Positions 23,801 through 40,046 of a stretch of 64,000 nt of DNA are shown here, one piece after another. This stretch comes from Microbotryum silenes-acaulis (lineage: Eukaryota; Basidiomycota; Microbotryomycetes; Microbotryales; Microbotryaceae), in contig QPFY01000002.1 in NCBI GenBank assembly GCA_003665825.1, positions 1,054,001-1,118,000 of the forward strand. Direction: 5' to 3'. The notes beneath the pieces are model-generated. The model did no database searches and was not told where the DNA came from. It saw nothing but the letters and a program-made list of their open reading frames with translations. Numbering within the stretch: position 1 is the stretch's first letter; each line of letters opens with the position of its first letter. The position numbers and the translations under genes were made by a program.

Positions 23801-24795
23801 ACGACCCAAAGAGGTCGACATCCGGAATGTCGTAAGTACCATCCATCTGAGAGCTATGGAGGCACTATCAAACTGATATGAGTCTCATTGTTGTCACACA
23901 CAGGATATCCGAGTGTTGCTCACGGTGTCGAACCTGACGCATCTTCGCGAAACCTCGATCCCACGCATCATCAACCAATTCCAATCGGCGTTCAAGATTG
24001 ACATGGCATCCGACGTCCAAATGCTCATGGACGTGACCGAGCAACTTGACAAGATTCTGTTCGACGATTACGTCAAACGCAAGTCGGCCGATGTCGCTAA
24101 GATCCTGAGGAAGGGTGTGTTGGGTGGTACGGTCGATTGGTTCGAGGCGGCAAAGCCCACAGAGGTGCACCCGTTTATCTACGATGCGTTGTTGAGTCTG
24201 GTGTTGGTGCATGCGCAAGTCTCGGCGACAGCGAGGCCTTTGGTCGCGAGGACCCTAGGCAGTCTGGTCGAGGAGTTGGCGAATGTCGCCCTCGATGCGT
24301 TTGGCAAGGTCGAACGCTTTGGTATGGGAGGAATGTTACAGGTCAGTAGACGAGCTCCATTTACTGTCGCTCGTTACTGTACTCTGACCTGAGACACGCT
24401 GTCTTTTTTTTCAGGCGACACTCGAGATCGAGTTCATGCACCAGACCCTTTCACAACACGTTTCGCCCCTAGCAGATTCGACGCTTCAGTCCATCTACAA
24501 GACCATTTCGCAATCTTACTACCGTCGTCCGACACCAGACAGCGCGCAAGAATTGCAAAAGGAATTGGAAGGGTTGAAGCGAACGTTGGTTGCCAGTCGT
24601 CGTGCGACGGCGCTGCAGTTCTTGTGCTTCCGTAAACCGAGCGCGGCGAAGAAGGATACAAGTGGAGGGGGAAGCGGCGAGGCGGTGTCGAGTCCTGTGC
24701 CGGGATCACCGGCGCCTCCTGTGCCAGAGTTGAACAGGACGAGGAGGGCCGCGATGCCTCCACCTTCGGGGTTGGCTTCGTTGCCTGAGGGCTGA
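20805..24795 (+). CDS. SEC5: Exocyst complex subunit SEC5, 1045 aa, 12 exons
   Basis: Subunit of the octameric exocyst that tethers secretory vesicles to the plasma membrane. Exons: 20805-21063, 21172-21206, 21339-21693, 21764-21850, 21925-22205, 22270-22373, 22426-22673, 22737-22867, 22941-23322, 23395-23831, 23904-24341, 24415-24795; total 3138 nt. Family signs: LSLYGLTTLAPTEW near the start, DPLGLMRGG, HPNATFKDLNKGRDRL, ALKLLVQAEWDRFVSVKA, FNLPTILGEAVEDGRYEVAL followed by YKQGRYIL, and long helical segments to the end. Length fits fungal Sec5. The N-terminal 80 residues are Gly/Arg/Ser/Asn-rich and disordered. The 35-nt exon 2 is needed to keep the LYGL block in frame. Confidence 0.92.
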
Positions 24796-26934
24796 CTCGG
24801 AGGCGGTCAGGGTTATGGAGTAGTCTCTTATCTTTTGCATAACCTGTTTTTGGGTGTGATTTTTTGTGTCATGTAGTTCATTTGCAACCTGTTCTCATCT
24901 CATTGACCTGGCTTACGGCAGTCTCAGAAGTAGTAACTCAGAATGTGGTCGTCGCTGAGTTGGAGTGAGTCTGGGCTGCCGGCTGAGAACGACCTGGAGC
25001 AGACGCGCGCATTCGCCTCTTGGGCTCTTTCCGCATTAGTGTGGACCACTCCTTGCCGTACCCCGTCATACGGGCGCGGTGACGAGTGGTTTCATGGCGA
25101 ACATTAAAGGTCAGTCTCCCGTATCATACGTCACGCTTAGCTTCCATGACCACGGGCAGCTGACATTCCTCGTTCTACGACGCCCTTCGCACGCTCGCCT
25201 TTTTTTTTCCTCTTCGCACCCGCAGTTGCTTCTTGGGTCTTTCTCGATCTTTTGATCGATGACGTGTCCACGGCGCCGTTCCCGTTTGCCAGAGTGATTC
25301 GATTTCGATTCTTTACGTGTCGTTGTTCGATGGGTACTTCCGTTCGTCCTTGAACGACTCTTCCGCTTTTGTCGGGGGGAGAGGTGTGCGATCCGTCTTG
25401 CCTCTTTTCGTCCATGTAGTTTCGTCGCATCCACGGCCTCTTCTCGGGGCGAAGCTTTCCCATTGGGGAGAACCTCTGCGTTTCAAAGGCATACCGAGGT
25501 TTAATTATCTTGTGAATGCTGAGCGAGGTTTCATGATCCGGGATGTGGGGTGGGGCGAGGCGTTTAAATGGACGAGGGGTGCGGTCGTGACCCGAGGTCT
25601 CTACACTTTCCATTCTGATGTTATCATTTTGCAGCTTCCCTTCAGTTGCTATGTCTTTTATTCTCATCATCTTTGAGCTGTGGTCGTAAATTATTACATA
25701 TTCAAATCTCGTGTCAGAGAGGGTCAACGGAACTTTGCAAGCAGATGAAACAAGAATGGGAGGGTAGGTCCAGCAAGAAATGGTCTGTTTCCGCCTTGTC
25801 AAAGTTGAGAGCGTCATGTTGTTCTGGGTGATGAAGTGCAAGTGACGGACTGCCGGTACAAGGCGGCTGACGGCCCAAATGTGGCAATTTTGAAACTCGC
25901 CGCGCTATGATCGCGTGGCGGTCGCTTAGCTTGTATTTCAGTGCAATAATCACCCCTTGAGCCTGTCGCGACGCGGCGCGCCGTCGCGCGGTCAGCCCGC
26001 GCTCTCGCCCGTGAGGCCGTGAGGCGCGAGGAGGCGCAGGGAGGCGCGCGCTTGAGCCCAGCCTATAGCAGGCTGTTTTGGAGTGTACAGCACTTTGCCG
26101 ACTGACTGTAGCTGACTGTCGTCGTCGTCGTCGTCGGGTCGTCGTTGTCAATCACGCCCTCGCTCCCGTCTCGCCTCGTCACCTTCGCTCATTCTCCTTC
26201 GAGGATCTCCGTCAGCTTGGCTCGTCTGCACCTGTGCTGTCCGGATCTTTCCTCCTCTCCTTCCTTCCACCCAATCCACCGGCTCGATTGCTCGCGGAGT
26301 TTGGTCGACCCTGTCGTGTGATCCACGCCTCCATCTCGAGGACCACACAACCCGGTCAGTTCTACCTTCTCTGCGTCTCTGTGCGGCCATCACCACCTAG
26401 GATCCGTGGAGCATACTCTTGTGATGGGTTTGGACCCCAGGATGTTGAGGGTCCTGCAATATGCCAGTGTGGGGAGCGCTGTAGACGCGCGCCGTCGAGC
26501 GTGTGACGACGGGCCGGCAACGACGCGGCGCCGCGAGACAGGACGGGACAAGACGAGATGACCAACACCTTACGCGCCTTTTATCTGCACATCCTCGGTC
26601 ACACATTGGCTTCGGATGCACTCGTGAGAACTTGGCTGACCCTGGTCTTACACTTAAATCGTCTTCTCTACATCAGGCCCAACTATTGCTGTCCGGAGCC
26701 GAGACGCCGAACTCGACTAAACCGGCCGACGCGTCCAACAGAGATTGTCCCTTCTCGTTCAACGTCAACGACCAGGGCAGCCTATACTACGGCGCAACCC
26801 CAATCTGAATCCCGACAACCAACGGTCTCGCTCAGCAACAGTTCCCAATACATCCTTGCCCAACACGGATTCACTCGGCCCTTTCGCACCTCGTAACTCG
26901 ACGACTGCCGCAGCTTGGTCCGACTCGATTCGCG
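24796..26934. other. Intergenic region between SEC5 and the SPT21/GATA gene
   Basis: About 2.1 kb. Most of it shows no recognisable gene. A 234-codon open frame on the minus strand at 25137-25841 is annotated separately at low confidence. A short GTC repeat lies near 26117-26137. The part from 26150 onward may be an extended 5' leader of the downstream gene. Confidence 0.45.
25137..25841 (-). CDS. Hypothetical open frame, possible uncharacterised basic protein
   Basis: An uninterrupted frame of 234 codons, basic at its C-terminus (KRKKKGERAKG). No domain recognised, no signal peptide, and no clear C/G third-base bias like that of neighbouring genes. A shorter product from an internal Met is also possible. 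It is convergent with SEC5. It may be a chance frame in a non-coding stretch; kept because it is the longest frame here and its centre has a mixed, protein-like composition. Confidence 0.2.
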   Translation of the reverse strand: MHFITQNNMTLSTLTRRKQTISCWTYPPILVSSACKVPLTLSDTRFEYVIIYDHSSKMMRIKDIATEGKLQNDNIRMESVETSGHDRTPRPFKRLAPPHIPDHETSLSIHKIIKPRYAFETQRFSPMGKLRPEKRPWMRRNYMDEKRQDGSHTSPPDKSGRVVQGRTEVPIEQRHVKNRNRITLANGNGAVDTSSIKRSRKTQEATAGAKRKKKGERAKGVVERGMSAARGHGS

Positions 26935-29900
26935 ATGGCGACGGCGATGGACCCACCGCCCATCGCGTCGACTTCTGCTTCGATCGCAAGCGCAAACGCA
27001 AATGCAGCCCCTTCCATGACCAATGCCACGGCCTCTGATGCGTTGGGGGATGCATCTGCCCGCAAGCTCAAGAAGAAGAAGCAGGGCCGAGGTCGAGAAA
27101 TGATGGGTCAGTCCCGAGCTTGCCTGTCCGACGCTTTGGCGCGTTGAACCCCTGATGGAGACTGACGCACGCCTGCTTTCTGCCACACCTCACGCTCTCC
27201 CTCGTATGCCTGATAACACAGTCAAAGTGTTTTACTCGCTCAATACACCACGGCCCAACAACTCTAGCCCCAGCGGCAACCATAACTCGCTGATACCCTC
27301 ACCAGCTCCTGCTCCGGCATCGACCCCTGTAGAGTCACCCCTGGGTTTCCCTCTCGACCCTACGCTCGTATCCTTGCCGGCAGCAACGAGCGCACCGACC
27401 GCCGCTCAGTCATCATCCTCGATGTTACCTCCGTCACCATTCCCGGTTCCTCAGCAACAGAGTTATACGTGCATCGCCCGACTGCAGACTCCGGTGTGGG
27501 TGCAATTGCTCGGACCCAAACCGACCGTGGCGCAGCTAGACGAAGGCGTGATCGAGTATGGGCGCTTGACGCTCAAGACCTGTTTGAGCGCGATCTGCAT
27601 CTCGAGGTGGGTCGAAGAGCATCTCTTGACTGCGGAACAAAAGGCTGAAAACACTCACCCGTTTGTCCTGCCTTATACGTACAGGCCCGAACTGGTGACA
27701 GATCCCTCAAAGGACTACGCCGTCTCGAGTCTCGACCCTTATGAATCATCACTGGCTGCTGCTGCGTCCAACTCGACATCCTTGGCTGTCAACGGTCAAG
27801 GCCTGATGGAGGGCAAAGGCATGCTGTCGTGGAACCTCGCCGAGAAGCGGGAGGGGACAACATGGGTGTGCGGACGGGTGGTGCCGGACGAGCGACAAGC
27901 GGCTCGACGACGGATCAAGAAGCGCAAAGGGGACGATGGACTCGTGATTGCCGAGGAAGAAGACGAGAGTAGTGATGATGAGGAGAAGCGCGAAACCCTC
28001 GAAGTGTGGCTACAGCTCGTCGAGGTGAGTTCGCCGTCGAGATTCGATGGGTGAAGAGAGCATCACGTGACCTGCTTCCCTTCGGAGCGAGACGCGTCAA
28101 TCGACGAGCGATCGAAGTTGCATGTCCCGCGATGCTGACGCCCCAACTTGAACATCGCGTCGTTCCTCGCAGAGACCGTCCTTTACCCAGATGCAGTTCC
28201 TGACGTCACTGAGGTCATTCGCCAACCCTGCGCAACCCCACGACTCGTCCGATCGAGCTTCGTCCCCGCCGCGTCGACGCGAGCAAATGCTGTCGGGGCA
28301 AGCAGCGCGTCACATGGCCATGCGAGTGGTCAGCGGGGGTGCTCCGCCCTCAGGGGATCCCGTCAAACGAAAGAGACCACGCGATTCGGATCGCCCGCAA
28401 ATCACTCTACCGCGGCCGTCACTGGGCCTTTCCACCGCCTTGCCACCACCACTGGTTGCATCATCAAGATCCGATGGCACAGCGGCCGTGACCACGCCGA
28501 CGACAGCATCTTCGACGATGAACCAGGTCGACGATCCGCCTCGCATCGCTGCGTTGCTGGCGCAACTCTTACCTTCGCTCACCGATTCTTCGACTTCGCC
28601 CCCCGCCGCATCCATCGAGTCTGAAGAAGCCCGTCAGCTATTGCCAGCGATTCGCACGCTTGCGCAGTACTACGGCGTCTCGGTGCCGTCCGAGCAGGCC
28701 GGCGCGGCGGCGGCGGTCAGTCAAACAATACCAGGTAACAGCCAGGTCGGCGAAGAAACCTCGACCACGAAGCCTGGGGAACAGTCGGCGAAGGCCAAGT
28801 CGGAGGAAGCTTTCACCCCCATTCCGGACCAAGCCCCTCTCGCCGACGGCGCCAAAGGGCGATCGAACCCAGCCGACGCGACAGGAGGTTGTTTCAATTG
28901 CAAGCGCAAGAAGAGCACGGTCTGGCGACAGAGCCATCAAGCCGATGGGACGCGCGTCACGTGCTGTAATGCATGTGGTGCTCACTACAACAAGTATGGT
29001 CGTCATCGCACCAAGGGTCAGCGCACATCGCCTGCGCGTGCCGCTCAAGATGGCAATGCCAAAGCCTCGACCAGCACGGCCGGCGCTCCCGCTCGCCGAG
29101 GTGGGAAACCGTTGCAAGGCCGATTGACGGCGGCTTGTGAATCCGATCTGAAGAAGGTCAAGACAACAAAGAAGGGAGCGGCTCGTGGCCCGGGTATGGT
29201 CGCACCCCCCAGCCCGAGCAAGGTCATCGGTCGGCGACACACCCCGGGCGGGTCCTTTGGCCACTTTGCAGCGCATTCGTTCACCTCGCCGCAGCGCCAC
29301 AATTCTGCTGCGCGTTTGCGAGGCTCGAATCACCGCAGCGGAGGTTCATCGAACCCCTTCGGATTCGCTGCGACGTCGCCGACACGAGCGAGTCATCAAC
29401 CTCATCTCAGCCTCTCGGCTGCAGGTTTGAGGAGCGGGTACGAAAGCGATGGCGATGGCCGTGGCGTGTCGACCACATCAAACTTTGCCTCCATCTTCGG
29501 CATCGGCCATCACAGCCCATCACCTGAGCGGCCGTCGTCTCGCAACATGCCTGCATATCTTCTCACCGCCAGCCCTGGAACGGCGCTGGACCGAATCCTG
29601 AACGACACCAACATTGACCTCGACTCGTTCAACACTGGCTTGACCAGTGCTGCGGGTATGTCGGGCCTGAATGCGCTGACCGACGACGCCTCGTTGCTCA
29701 AGGACACGTTGAAGCAACATTTGGCCGCGGGCCAGGATGATGACGAGGAGGGCACGCTCGATCGCGCTCTGAGCATGTACCTGAGCTCGTTGGATGACGA
29801 CCAAGAGAAGGAGAATGAGCGTCCAGGATCGCTGTCGACGATGGCCATGGCGCTCAATGACGGTCCCTCCCCAACCGACCCCTACGCGATGATCGATCCG

Positions 29901-30857
29901 ACTCTCCTTCCTCCTTCGTACGCAACGAGTAATGCCCTCCGAACCGACGCACCGACGACCGACGCCGATCCTTTCGAGTCTGTTCTGTCCTCACTTCGAT
30001 GCGACTTTAACACGCGCCTCTCGTCCAATGCCTTGACCGCGCCCTCGTCGCCTACGCCCTCGAGCCCCTGTGTCCAGCCTCGAACTAGCTCTGCTACGCC
30101 TGGCTCCAAGGGCAAAGCCCCTGCCTCGTGCGGTCGCCCCGCACCTTCCATCGTCGACTCGTTCTTGGACGGTCTGGTGCCAGCCCTCGCCTTCAACACT
30201 GCATCGAACGGTGACACCCCCCTGAGCGAACCCGAATCTTGGACACCGACGAGCTTTGAGCAGAACGACGATGTGACGATGACGCTCGATGCCTTGACAT
30301 CCAACAAAGCACCGACTTCGACAGTTACCAGGATCGTGACGTCGAGAAGGGCATCGGGCGGAGACGCTGTCAGTAGGCGGCCGCATCACCCTGCCGCAGC
30401 CAAACACCTTCAACCTCACGTCTCGACGACGACCTCGGACACCGATTTCGACTTTGGCTCGTTGCCCCCGTCTTCTCCTCCTGCGCTCCCTTCCGAAGCT
30501 GGACCGACGCCGTCAGAATTTGGGACATGCATCACACCCGATGGGGAAGGGTACATCGACGAAAGCCCTGCCTCGGGCGCGGAGGACGCGATCATGCGTA
30601 GTGCGAACCCCGAGGCGCCATCGAGTAAGCTCGTGGCCTCGAACCTCGTTTCGAGCCTGGGTGAAGGCTCTTCGGGCACCGACCATGAAGAAGCAATCAA
30701 GGCTCTTCTGGCGGGCGGAACGGGAGGCACGGTGCAACTTGATCGGGCGACGGTCGACAAGCTGTTATCGATGATTGGCAAGAAGGGATTGACACCGTCG
30801 AGTACGAACGGTGGCGATGGCGCTGCCGAGAAAATGTACACAAATATGTTCGCTTGA
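26935..30857 (+). CDS. SPT21/AMS2-like regulator with GATA-type zinc finger, 1193 aa, 4 exons
   Basis: Resembles fission-yeast Ams2 and yeast Spt21, which activate histone genes. Exons: 26935-27106, 27222-27606, 27685-28024, 28173-30857; total 3582 nt. The N-terminal Spt21-like domain shows VKVFYSLNTP, LKTCLSAICISRPELV, KDYAVSSLDPYESS, LMEGKGMLSWNLAE and LEVWLQLVE, then TQMQFLTSLRSF after intron 3. A long disordered region leads to a GATA-type finger at about residues 539-568: CFNC, then WRQ, then CNACG. The loop between the two Cys pairs is 21 residues, longer than the canonical 17-18. A basic patch (RHRTKGQR) follows. The remaining 600 residues are Ser/Pro/acid-rich with no domain. Likely nuclear. 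Target genes are an inference from the family. Confidence 0.85.
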
Positions 30858-31387
30858 ACAGATATGATGGCTAGACGTTGGGCCCGCTTGTACTTTATCC
30901 TACCTCATCTCTCTGCTTCAGCACTTCACCCCTTTTCCCGTTTTCGCATTTCCACCACCTTGCATGATTATGAATCTAGTTGTGTTTGTCTTTTGTATTT
31001 GGATTTTTCGATAATCGCCTTTTCTTACAGTTCGGTCTTGCATTTCAGAGCGTCCGTGGAGAGTGAGCGAGACGCGCCGTGGGATTGCTCAGAGAAGGTC
31101 CGAGCTCAAAACGACTTCGCAACACTCGCGGAGGATCGAGCGATGTTGCCCGACTTCACACGCCGATCGGGTATCTCGCATTTGTCTCGTCCATCTTCTC
31201 AGCGGTTCGAAGGGAATTCATTGGATCGGGACAGCTATAGACACGGTTCGACGGGGATTTCTATCAAATTCTCCCCTTCCACACCGCTGCAGGCTTCTCT
31301 TCGTCGCGCACTTGTTCGCCCGGTTAGGTGCCTTGACTCTGACCAGTGAGTGCAGCCCTGAGCGCATCTTTCTCGAGTGAGTCTGTA
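30858..31387. other. Intergenic region before mitochondrial EF-G
   Basis: 530 nt with the 3' UTR of the GATA gene (T-rich to about 31030) and the promoter or leader of the mEF-G gene. No gene recognised. Confidence 0.5.
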
Positions 31388-34342
<2,955 letters not shown>

Positions 34343-34999
34343 TGACTGTACGACGTGTGATCGGTCGTAAGATTTGGTCGGCCCTCTTTCTCGCTCAGGC
34401 TCTGCTTCGGCGGCGCATGCGGCAATCTGTCTGCCATTCACGAATAGATGTGTGTCGTATCTTGTTAGAGCCTAGCTAAGGACGTGTATTAAATATTTGC
34501 TTATGCAATAGTCCACGCCACCCCCAACTCCCTTTCCCCTCAACTCTTCATCACGGTGTCTCACCGGATCGCGCCGGCTCAAAATTAGCTCAGACGCTTA
34601 CGCGTCCGAACCTCGTGTCACGCGATTGTGCGTATTGGCGCCATGGGAGACGGGAACCGGACTGCATACACCCAGCGTTATCATTCTCATGGCCAAAGGT
34701 GGTAAGCGACCTCGACGGGTCGGACCATGCTTGACCTCCACTCCCGCTGCTCGATTGGACGGGGTGCTGTGAAAGGACTCTGGCCATGGCGATGTGTTGG
34801 ATGATTTGCAACGCTCTTTGAAGCTGAAGCTTTCGAGGCGAGGAGTCAGGCTCGATTGGGCTTATCAGCGGCCGGCGCCCCACACGGTTCCAAGCGCTAG
34901 CTCCCCCGGCCGGTGCCGTACCCGCTCTCTCCCTCCTTCCTTCCCCATCAGTGTCCCTCACCGGATACGACCCCCCCTCCCCTTCTTTCGCATAGCAGC
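34343..34999. other. Intergenic region between mEF-G and fungalysin
   Basis: 657 nt. The first part is T/A-rich (3' UTR) and the second is GC-rich with C/T tracts just before the fungalysin start. No gene or RNA recognised. Confidence 0.5.
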
Positions 35000-37900
35000 A
35001 TGATCTATCCCCAGCAACGCCGACGACAGCAGAGGGTCGCGACCCCTGGCCGCATCGCTCTGGCGGCCGGTCTCGCTTCGGCGCTGTCGGCGCAAGCGAT
35101 CGCCTTGCCCGCCAGTGGGGCCGCCGGTGCTCGTCCCAGCGCTATCGTGGGCGAGTCGACGCCGCGCAAGAGTATCAACTTTGGTCCCCATGTACCCGCC
35201 AAGCACCACACCTCGGCTAGCCCCGATGCGAGCATCGCCATGTGGAATGCGAGCCCCTTCAAAGCCTCGTTCGGCACGGAGCCCTCGGCGTATGGCGCCA
35301 CCTCGACGGCGGCCAACCTCGTCGGTTCTGCTGTAGCCCAAGCCTTTGGTCAGTTCAACCTTGAGGTCCTCGACGTGTGACTGATTTCTACAGTATCCGG
35401 ACATCTGACCCTCGTCGCCTATTCTCTCGATTGATTATCCGATGCCGTGCTCGCTTGGGGCCTCGCCGCGCTCGTCCGTCGATTGCCACCGACAGTCGAG
35501 TCGTTGCACCCTTCGTCCCAGTTCCGCCTCGTCAACGGCTACGTGTCCAAGCACAACAACGTGTATCATGCCCACTTTCTCGAAACCGTCGGTGGCATCG
35601 ATGTCGCCAACGGTAACCTGAACGTCAAGTAAGTACCTGTCTACCAGTGCCCGCTCGGCGCTGCCCCGCTCGGCGCCTTCCCGCCTCCGCCGCCGGTTGC
35701 AGGCTCGAGTCAGCGAACATGTGATCGAACTCGGCTCGCCCCGACCCGACTCGGCCGAGCTCGCGCTTGCTCCCTTCCACCTCGCGATCGCCGAATGTGA
35801 GACTGAAGCATTGACCAATATACACCTACCCCATCCTAGTATCGATCTCGATACCAACGAGATTGTCTCGTACGGTGATAGCTCATTCGCCAGCTCCAAC
35901 GTCGACTCGTCGTCATCATCGTTGGCGTCGTCTTGGAAGGCCAAGGTTGCGAGTTGGGCCGCCGAGGCACTCAACGCCGCCTCGCAGACCGTCTTCGGCG
36001 ACAATGGTCCCCGGGGCGAGAAGAAGGACGACTTTGAGATGTATGCGTCGCCTCCCTTGGTCCCCGAGGGCAAGATGACTCGAGTCGTCCGACAAGCCGC
36101 GACCAAGCCCAACGATCCCCGTCATGGTCTGCTCACCTTCCTCGCTGTGCAATCGCCCAACTCTGACCTGAGCGAGCTTCTGGTCTCGGCTCCTCGTGCC
36201 GAGCTCGTCGACTCCCTGGAGGTTGAACGTGTCGTTGGCGCTACGCACGCCCACATCATCTTGAACGCTCCTTCGGCGCTCGAGCCTGTCAAGGCCACCC
36301 TCACGTATGTTCACGATGGCAAGAAGCTCCAGCTCGCCTGGAAGTACGAGATCCTGTCTGACGACAATCAATACGAGGCCTATGTCCAAGCCGATGCCGC
36401 TGTCTCGGGCGACGAGGAGGTCTTCCTCGTCGTCGACTGGGTTCGCGACTACCGCCCCACCGGTGGCGAGATGGGCATCGAGGCGCTGATGACTCCCATG
36501 GCTCTCGGAAAGCGCTCGAAGCTCGCCGGTGCCTTTGGCGGCCAACCCAAGCCGGTTAAGTTCTCTAAAGGTCGCGTTGGCACCGTCGTTGGTGGATCGA
36601 TGCATGAGGCCGAAGCGCTGCTGCGCGATTTTGCGGCTCCCACGGTCCCCGACAAGAACGCCAAGCCTTCCTACAAAGTCTTCCCTTGGGGTGAGAACGA
36701 TCCTACGGAGGGCAAGCGCGAGCTTTTGAGCGGCAAGAAGCTCCTTATGGACGACGAGGCCTCTCCCTCGGGCTGGCACACCGTCGAGTCCGAGTTCGAG
36801 CATGAAAACGCTACGCTCTACTCGGACACGCGAGGCAACAACGTCTTCGCGCAGGACAACGTCGATGGTGGCAACTCGATGAACGGTCACCGACCTTCCG
36901 GCGGAAAGTCGCTTACGTTCGATTTCAAGCTCGGATGGCCCAAGGCTGGAACTCCTCTGGAGCCTAGCAGTACGTTTCAAGATTGTTTTTCTCTCTGGGA
37001 AACTACGTTCCCGTAGATCAGGAATACACAGACCTGGCAGAATGCTGATAATTGCCCACTTCCCATTCCTGCAGCTTACATTGATGCCGCCATCACGGAG
37101 CTTTTCTACACGAACAACCTTGTTCACGACTTGTTCTACCGCTATGGCTTCGATGAAGTGTCGGGTAACTTCCAGTACGTCTATCATTCTCCCTCGACCG
37201 TCGTTCTCGCTGTCACCCCTGACGCTCGCTGTTCTTGTCCTCCAGGGAGAACAACTTTGGCCGAGGAGGTCGAGGCGGTGATGCTGTCCAAGCCAATGCA
37301 CAGGACGGTTCGGGTGAGCCCAACTTAGCACGACTTGTTCTTCTTTTAGAGACTGATGACCCTGAGTATGATGCGCAGGCCAAAACAACGCAAACTTTGC
37401 CACACCCCCTGATGGAAGTCGGCCTCGTATGAGGATGTACTACTGGACCGGCAGTCAGCCGTACCGCGATGGCGACTTCGAGGCCGGCATTGTCATCCAC
37501 GAGTACGCGCATGGTATCTCGACTCGTCTCACCGGTGGCCCCGCTCAATCGGGCTGCTTGGGCTGGGGTGAGGCCGGAGGTATGGGAGAAGGATGGGGTG
37601 ACTACTTTGCGTCGACAATTCGCATGGTCGCGGCGGACCAGAGCGATGTGACGATGGGCGAGTGGGCCTCCAGCCGAAAGGGTGGTATTCGCAACTACCC
37701 CTACACGCTCAACTTGACAACCAATCAAGATACCTACAAGTCGCTCGACAAGCCCGGCTACTGGGGCGTCCACGCGATCGGCGAGGTTTGGGCTGAAATG
37801 TGCTGGGAGATGATGCACAACCTCATCCAGAAGCATGGATGGGAGAGCTCGCTCTTCCCTCCCGCGCCCGCTGATGCGGACAAAAGCGATTTCTACAACC

Positions 37901-38344
37901 CTAACTACAAGAAGAAGGTGCCTGCTAAGGGCAACACCTTGGCCATGCAGTTGGTCGTCGATGGACTCAAGCTTCAGCCCTGCCGCCCCACCTTCCAGAA
38001 CGCTCGTGACGCCATCTTGGCCGTAAGTCGCTCGGGACCCAGTCGTCTCTCAAGCAGCTCGAATCTGACACCTTTGTGTTGTTGCACTTGTACACAGGCC
38101 GACAAAGCTCTTACCGGCGGTGACAACCAGTGCGAGATCTGGAAGGCCTTCTCGAAGCGTGGTCTTGGACCCGTCGCTGTATGTGCCTCTTGTTGCGTAT
38201 CATTGGATCCAGGTGATTGCTTGCTAAACAGTCACGGTGCCACTTCCTCCGCAGGTTGTTGTCGGCTCTACGCCTTGGGGTGGAGGAGTCCGCACCGAGG
38301 ACTACAAGTTGCCCAAGACGTGCGCGAACAGAAAGTCTTCGTAG
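35000..38344 (+). CDS. Secreted fungalysin metalloprotease (family M36), 864 aa, 8 exons
   Basis: Zinc endopeptidase of the fungalysin/MEP family, with signal peptide, FTP inhibitory propeptide and catalytic domain. Exons: 35000-35348, 35496-35628, 35840-36969, 37075-37174, 37246-37313, 37379-38022, 38098-38178, 38255-38344; total 2595 nt. The leader has an Arg-rich start before a hydrophobic core ([16 protein letters not shown]). The FTP domain is assembled across introns 1-2 ([37 protein letters not shown]). The zinc motif HEYAH lies near residues 634-638 in [16 protein letters not shown], with [14 protein letters not shown] downstream supplying the third ligand Glu. Introns 1 and 2 (147 and 211 nt) are long for this window. 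Third protease gene in 31 kb. Confidence 0.95.
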
Positions 38345-40046
38345 AGGTGAGCTCATCTGCAGCACTCTCGGTAATTTATGATCCCTCAGACACTGACATG
38401 ACAGTCTCTCGGTGCAGCAGTCCTTACACCCATTGCATTGCGCACTGCGCCTGATTATCGTCGACTATCACTATCTCAAGTCATTCTTTGTGTATATACA
38501 CAATTTGTCATACACACGCACCTAGCCCAGTTCCCTCACGTTCCTCAATCCTCCATCGCCTGTTCTCGCACTTTTGTAGTTATTCTCTGCGTTCATGTCA
38601 ATTGCTCATGCTACATCGTATCTCAACTTGCGTGTGCGACCGGGCGGGCTTGGTCGACGGAGAGACACTTCTACTTCAACACAAAAATTGTGTACAACAT
38701 GAAGCTTTTCCGTGTGGCGAATATGTCGCGACGGCAACCCGGCAAATCTGTAAATGGGCGTCGCACAGGTTCTATCGACGACCGGATCGACCCATCGGAA
38801 CTGCGTGCCACTGATCAGCAGCCTGAGATCCCCGCAATACATTGACTTACCGCTCCTGAGCATTCATCCGCGCGAAGCTGCCTCGAACACCGCCAACTAC
38901 TTGAAGCTACAGCGGCAACGTTACCTCGGAGGCATGTCGAGCGCTGCGCTTTGCGGGAAGTAAATGTCCCAGAGCTAGGGGTGGACCCTAGACCAGACGC
39001 CCACCTGGAGTGGTGAGCGTTGGTAATGAATTGATGCTCGGGCGCCAAGAGGGATAACTAGACTGGCCTGACCTGCACGAGACGCTTCGAGTTAGGTGAA
39101 CGTGATCGAAATTCGCCCAAGCTTAATTGTGGGCTACCCCTGATCTGTCTTAGTCCGAAGGCTAGCTTTCTCCGAGTCGGTGGCCTTCGAAGGCGCGCGC
39201 AGGCAGCGAGGCCGCCGATGACCTTTGCTGTTGTAGATTGTAGGCACAGCGTCAATGCAAGGGTTAGACTGAGGGGGTCCCGACCTAGCATTACTCATTG
39301 CAACATCATCGATCTTCGATCTCTCGTCGCTGTGAGCCGATAATCGCTCGGTTTCGAGCGTCAATGGCCGACGGACAGAACAAGCTCCGGCCACTTGCCG
39401 TTTTCTGCGAAAAAATGTCGGTCGATTGAGCCCAGCGCGCCCGCTTTCATTGATAACGAATCGCTGCGGCCTTGATTAACAGTTTATGAGATCCGTGGGT
39501 TGTGCAAGCACTTGTCCCCGACAAAGCTATTGCTGATGATGTGCTCGTGGAAGAGGTGCCTGGACGGACTCGTAAACGTGACTCATGAAGACGGGCAACG
39601 CTCGCCTGTCTTTCGTTTCCGCAGAAAATTGAAGCTGTGCGCACTCCCTTCGATTTGCACCGAAAGACAAAAATAACAAACACCTTGAGATCCTATCAGA
39701 GAGGACTCCTTTTGTCACCAACTCGGAAAAGACAAGCATGGAAGGCTGTGAAGGAATAGTATTTGGCATAAGAAATGAACCGAAGGAGGATCGAGGTATT
39801 CGAAAGGACAGAATGATGGGATGGGTGGGGATGATCGCTTTGATAGACACGTAAAAAGGGAAGGAAGAAATCAGAGCGGAAGAAGAAAGAGAAGATACCC
39901 CAAAAAGAAGAAAGAGGAAAAAGGTGGTGCGAACCAACATCCTTTTTCCGCACACAGACCAAAAAAGGGGTGGAGCCAGCATAAACGGAAAGAACCGGAA
40001 AAATGGAGATTAAACAGTCGTTTTAATTCTTCAAAAACCCTTTTCT
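38345..40046. other. Convergent intergenic region before beta-tubulin 3' end
   Basis: About 1.7 kb between the stops of fungalysin (+) and beta-tubulin (-). No gene recognised. The segment 39830-40020 is strongly purine-rich on the plus strand, so the tubulin 3' UTR would be pyrimidine-rich. Confidence 0.5.

Noticed and set aside
35916..37403. 495-codon minus-strand ORF across the fungalysin gene
   Set aside because: It lies antisense to confident M36 exons; strong C/G third-base bias on the coding strand removes stops on the other.
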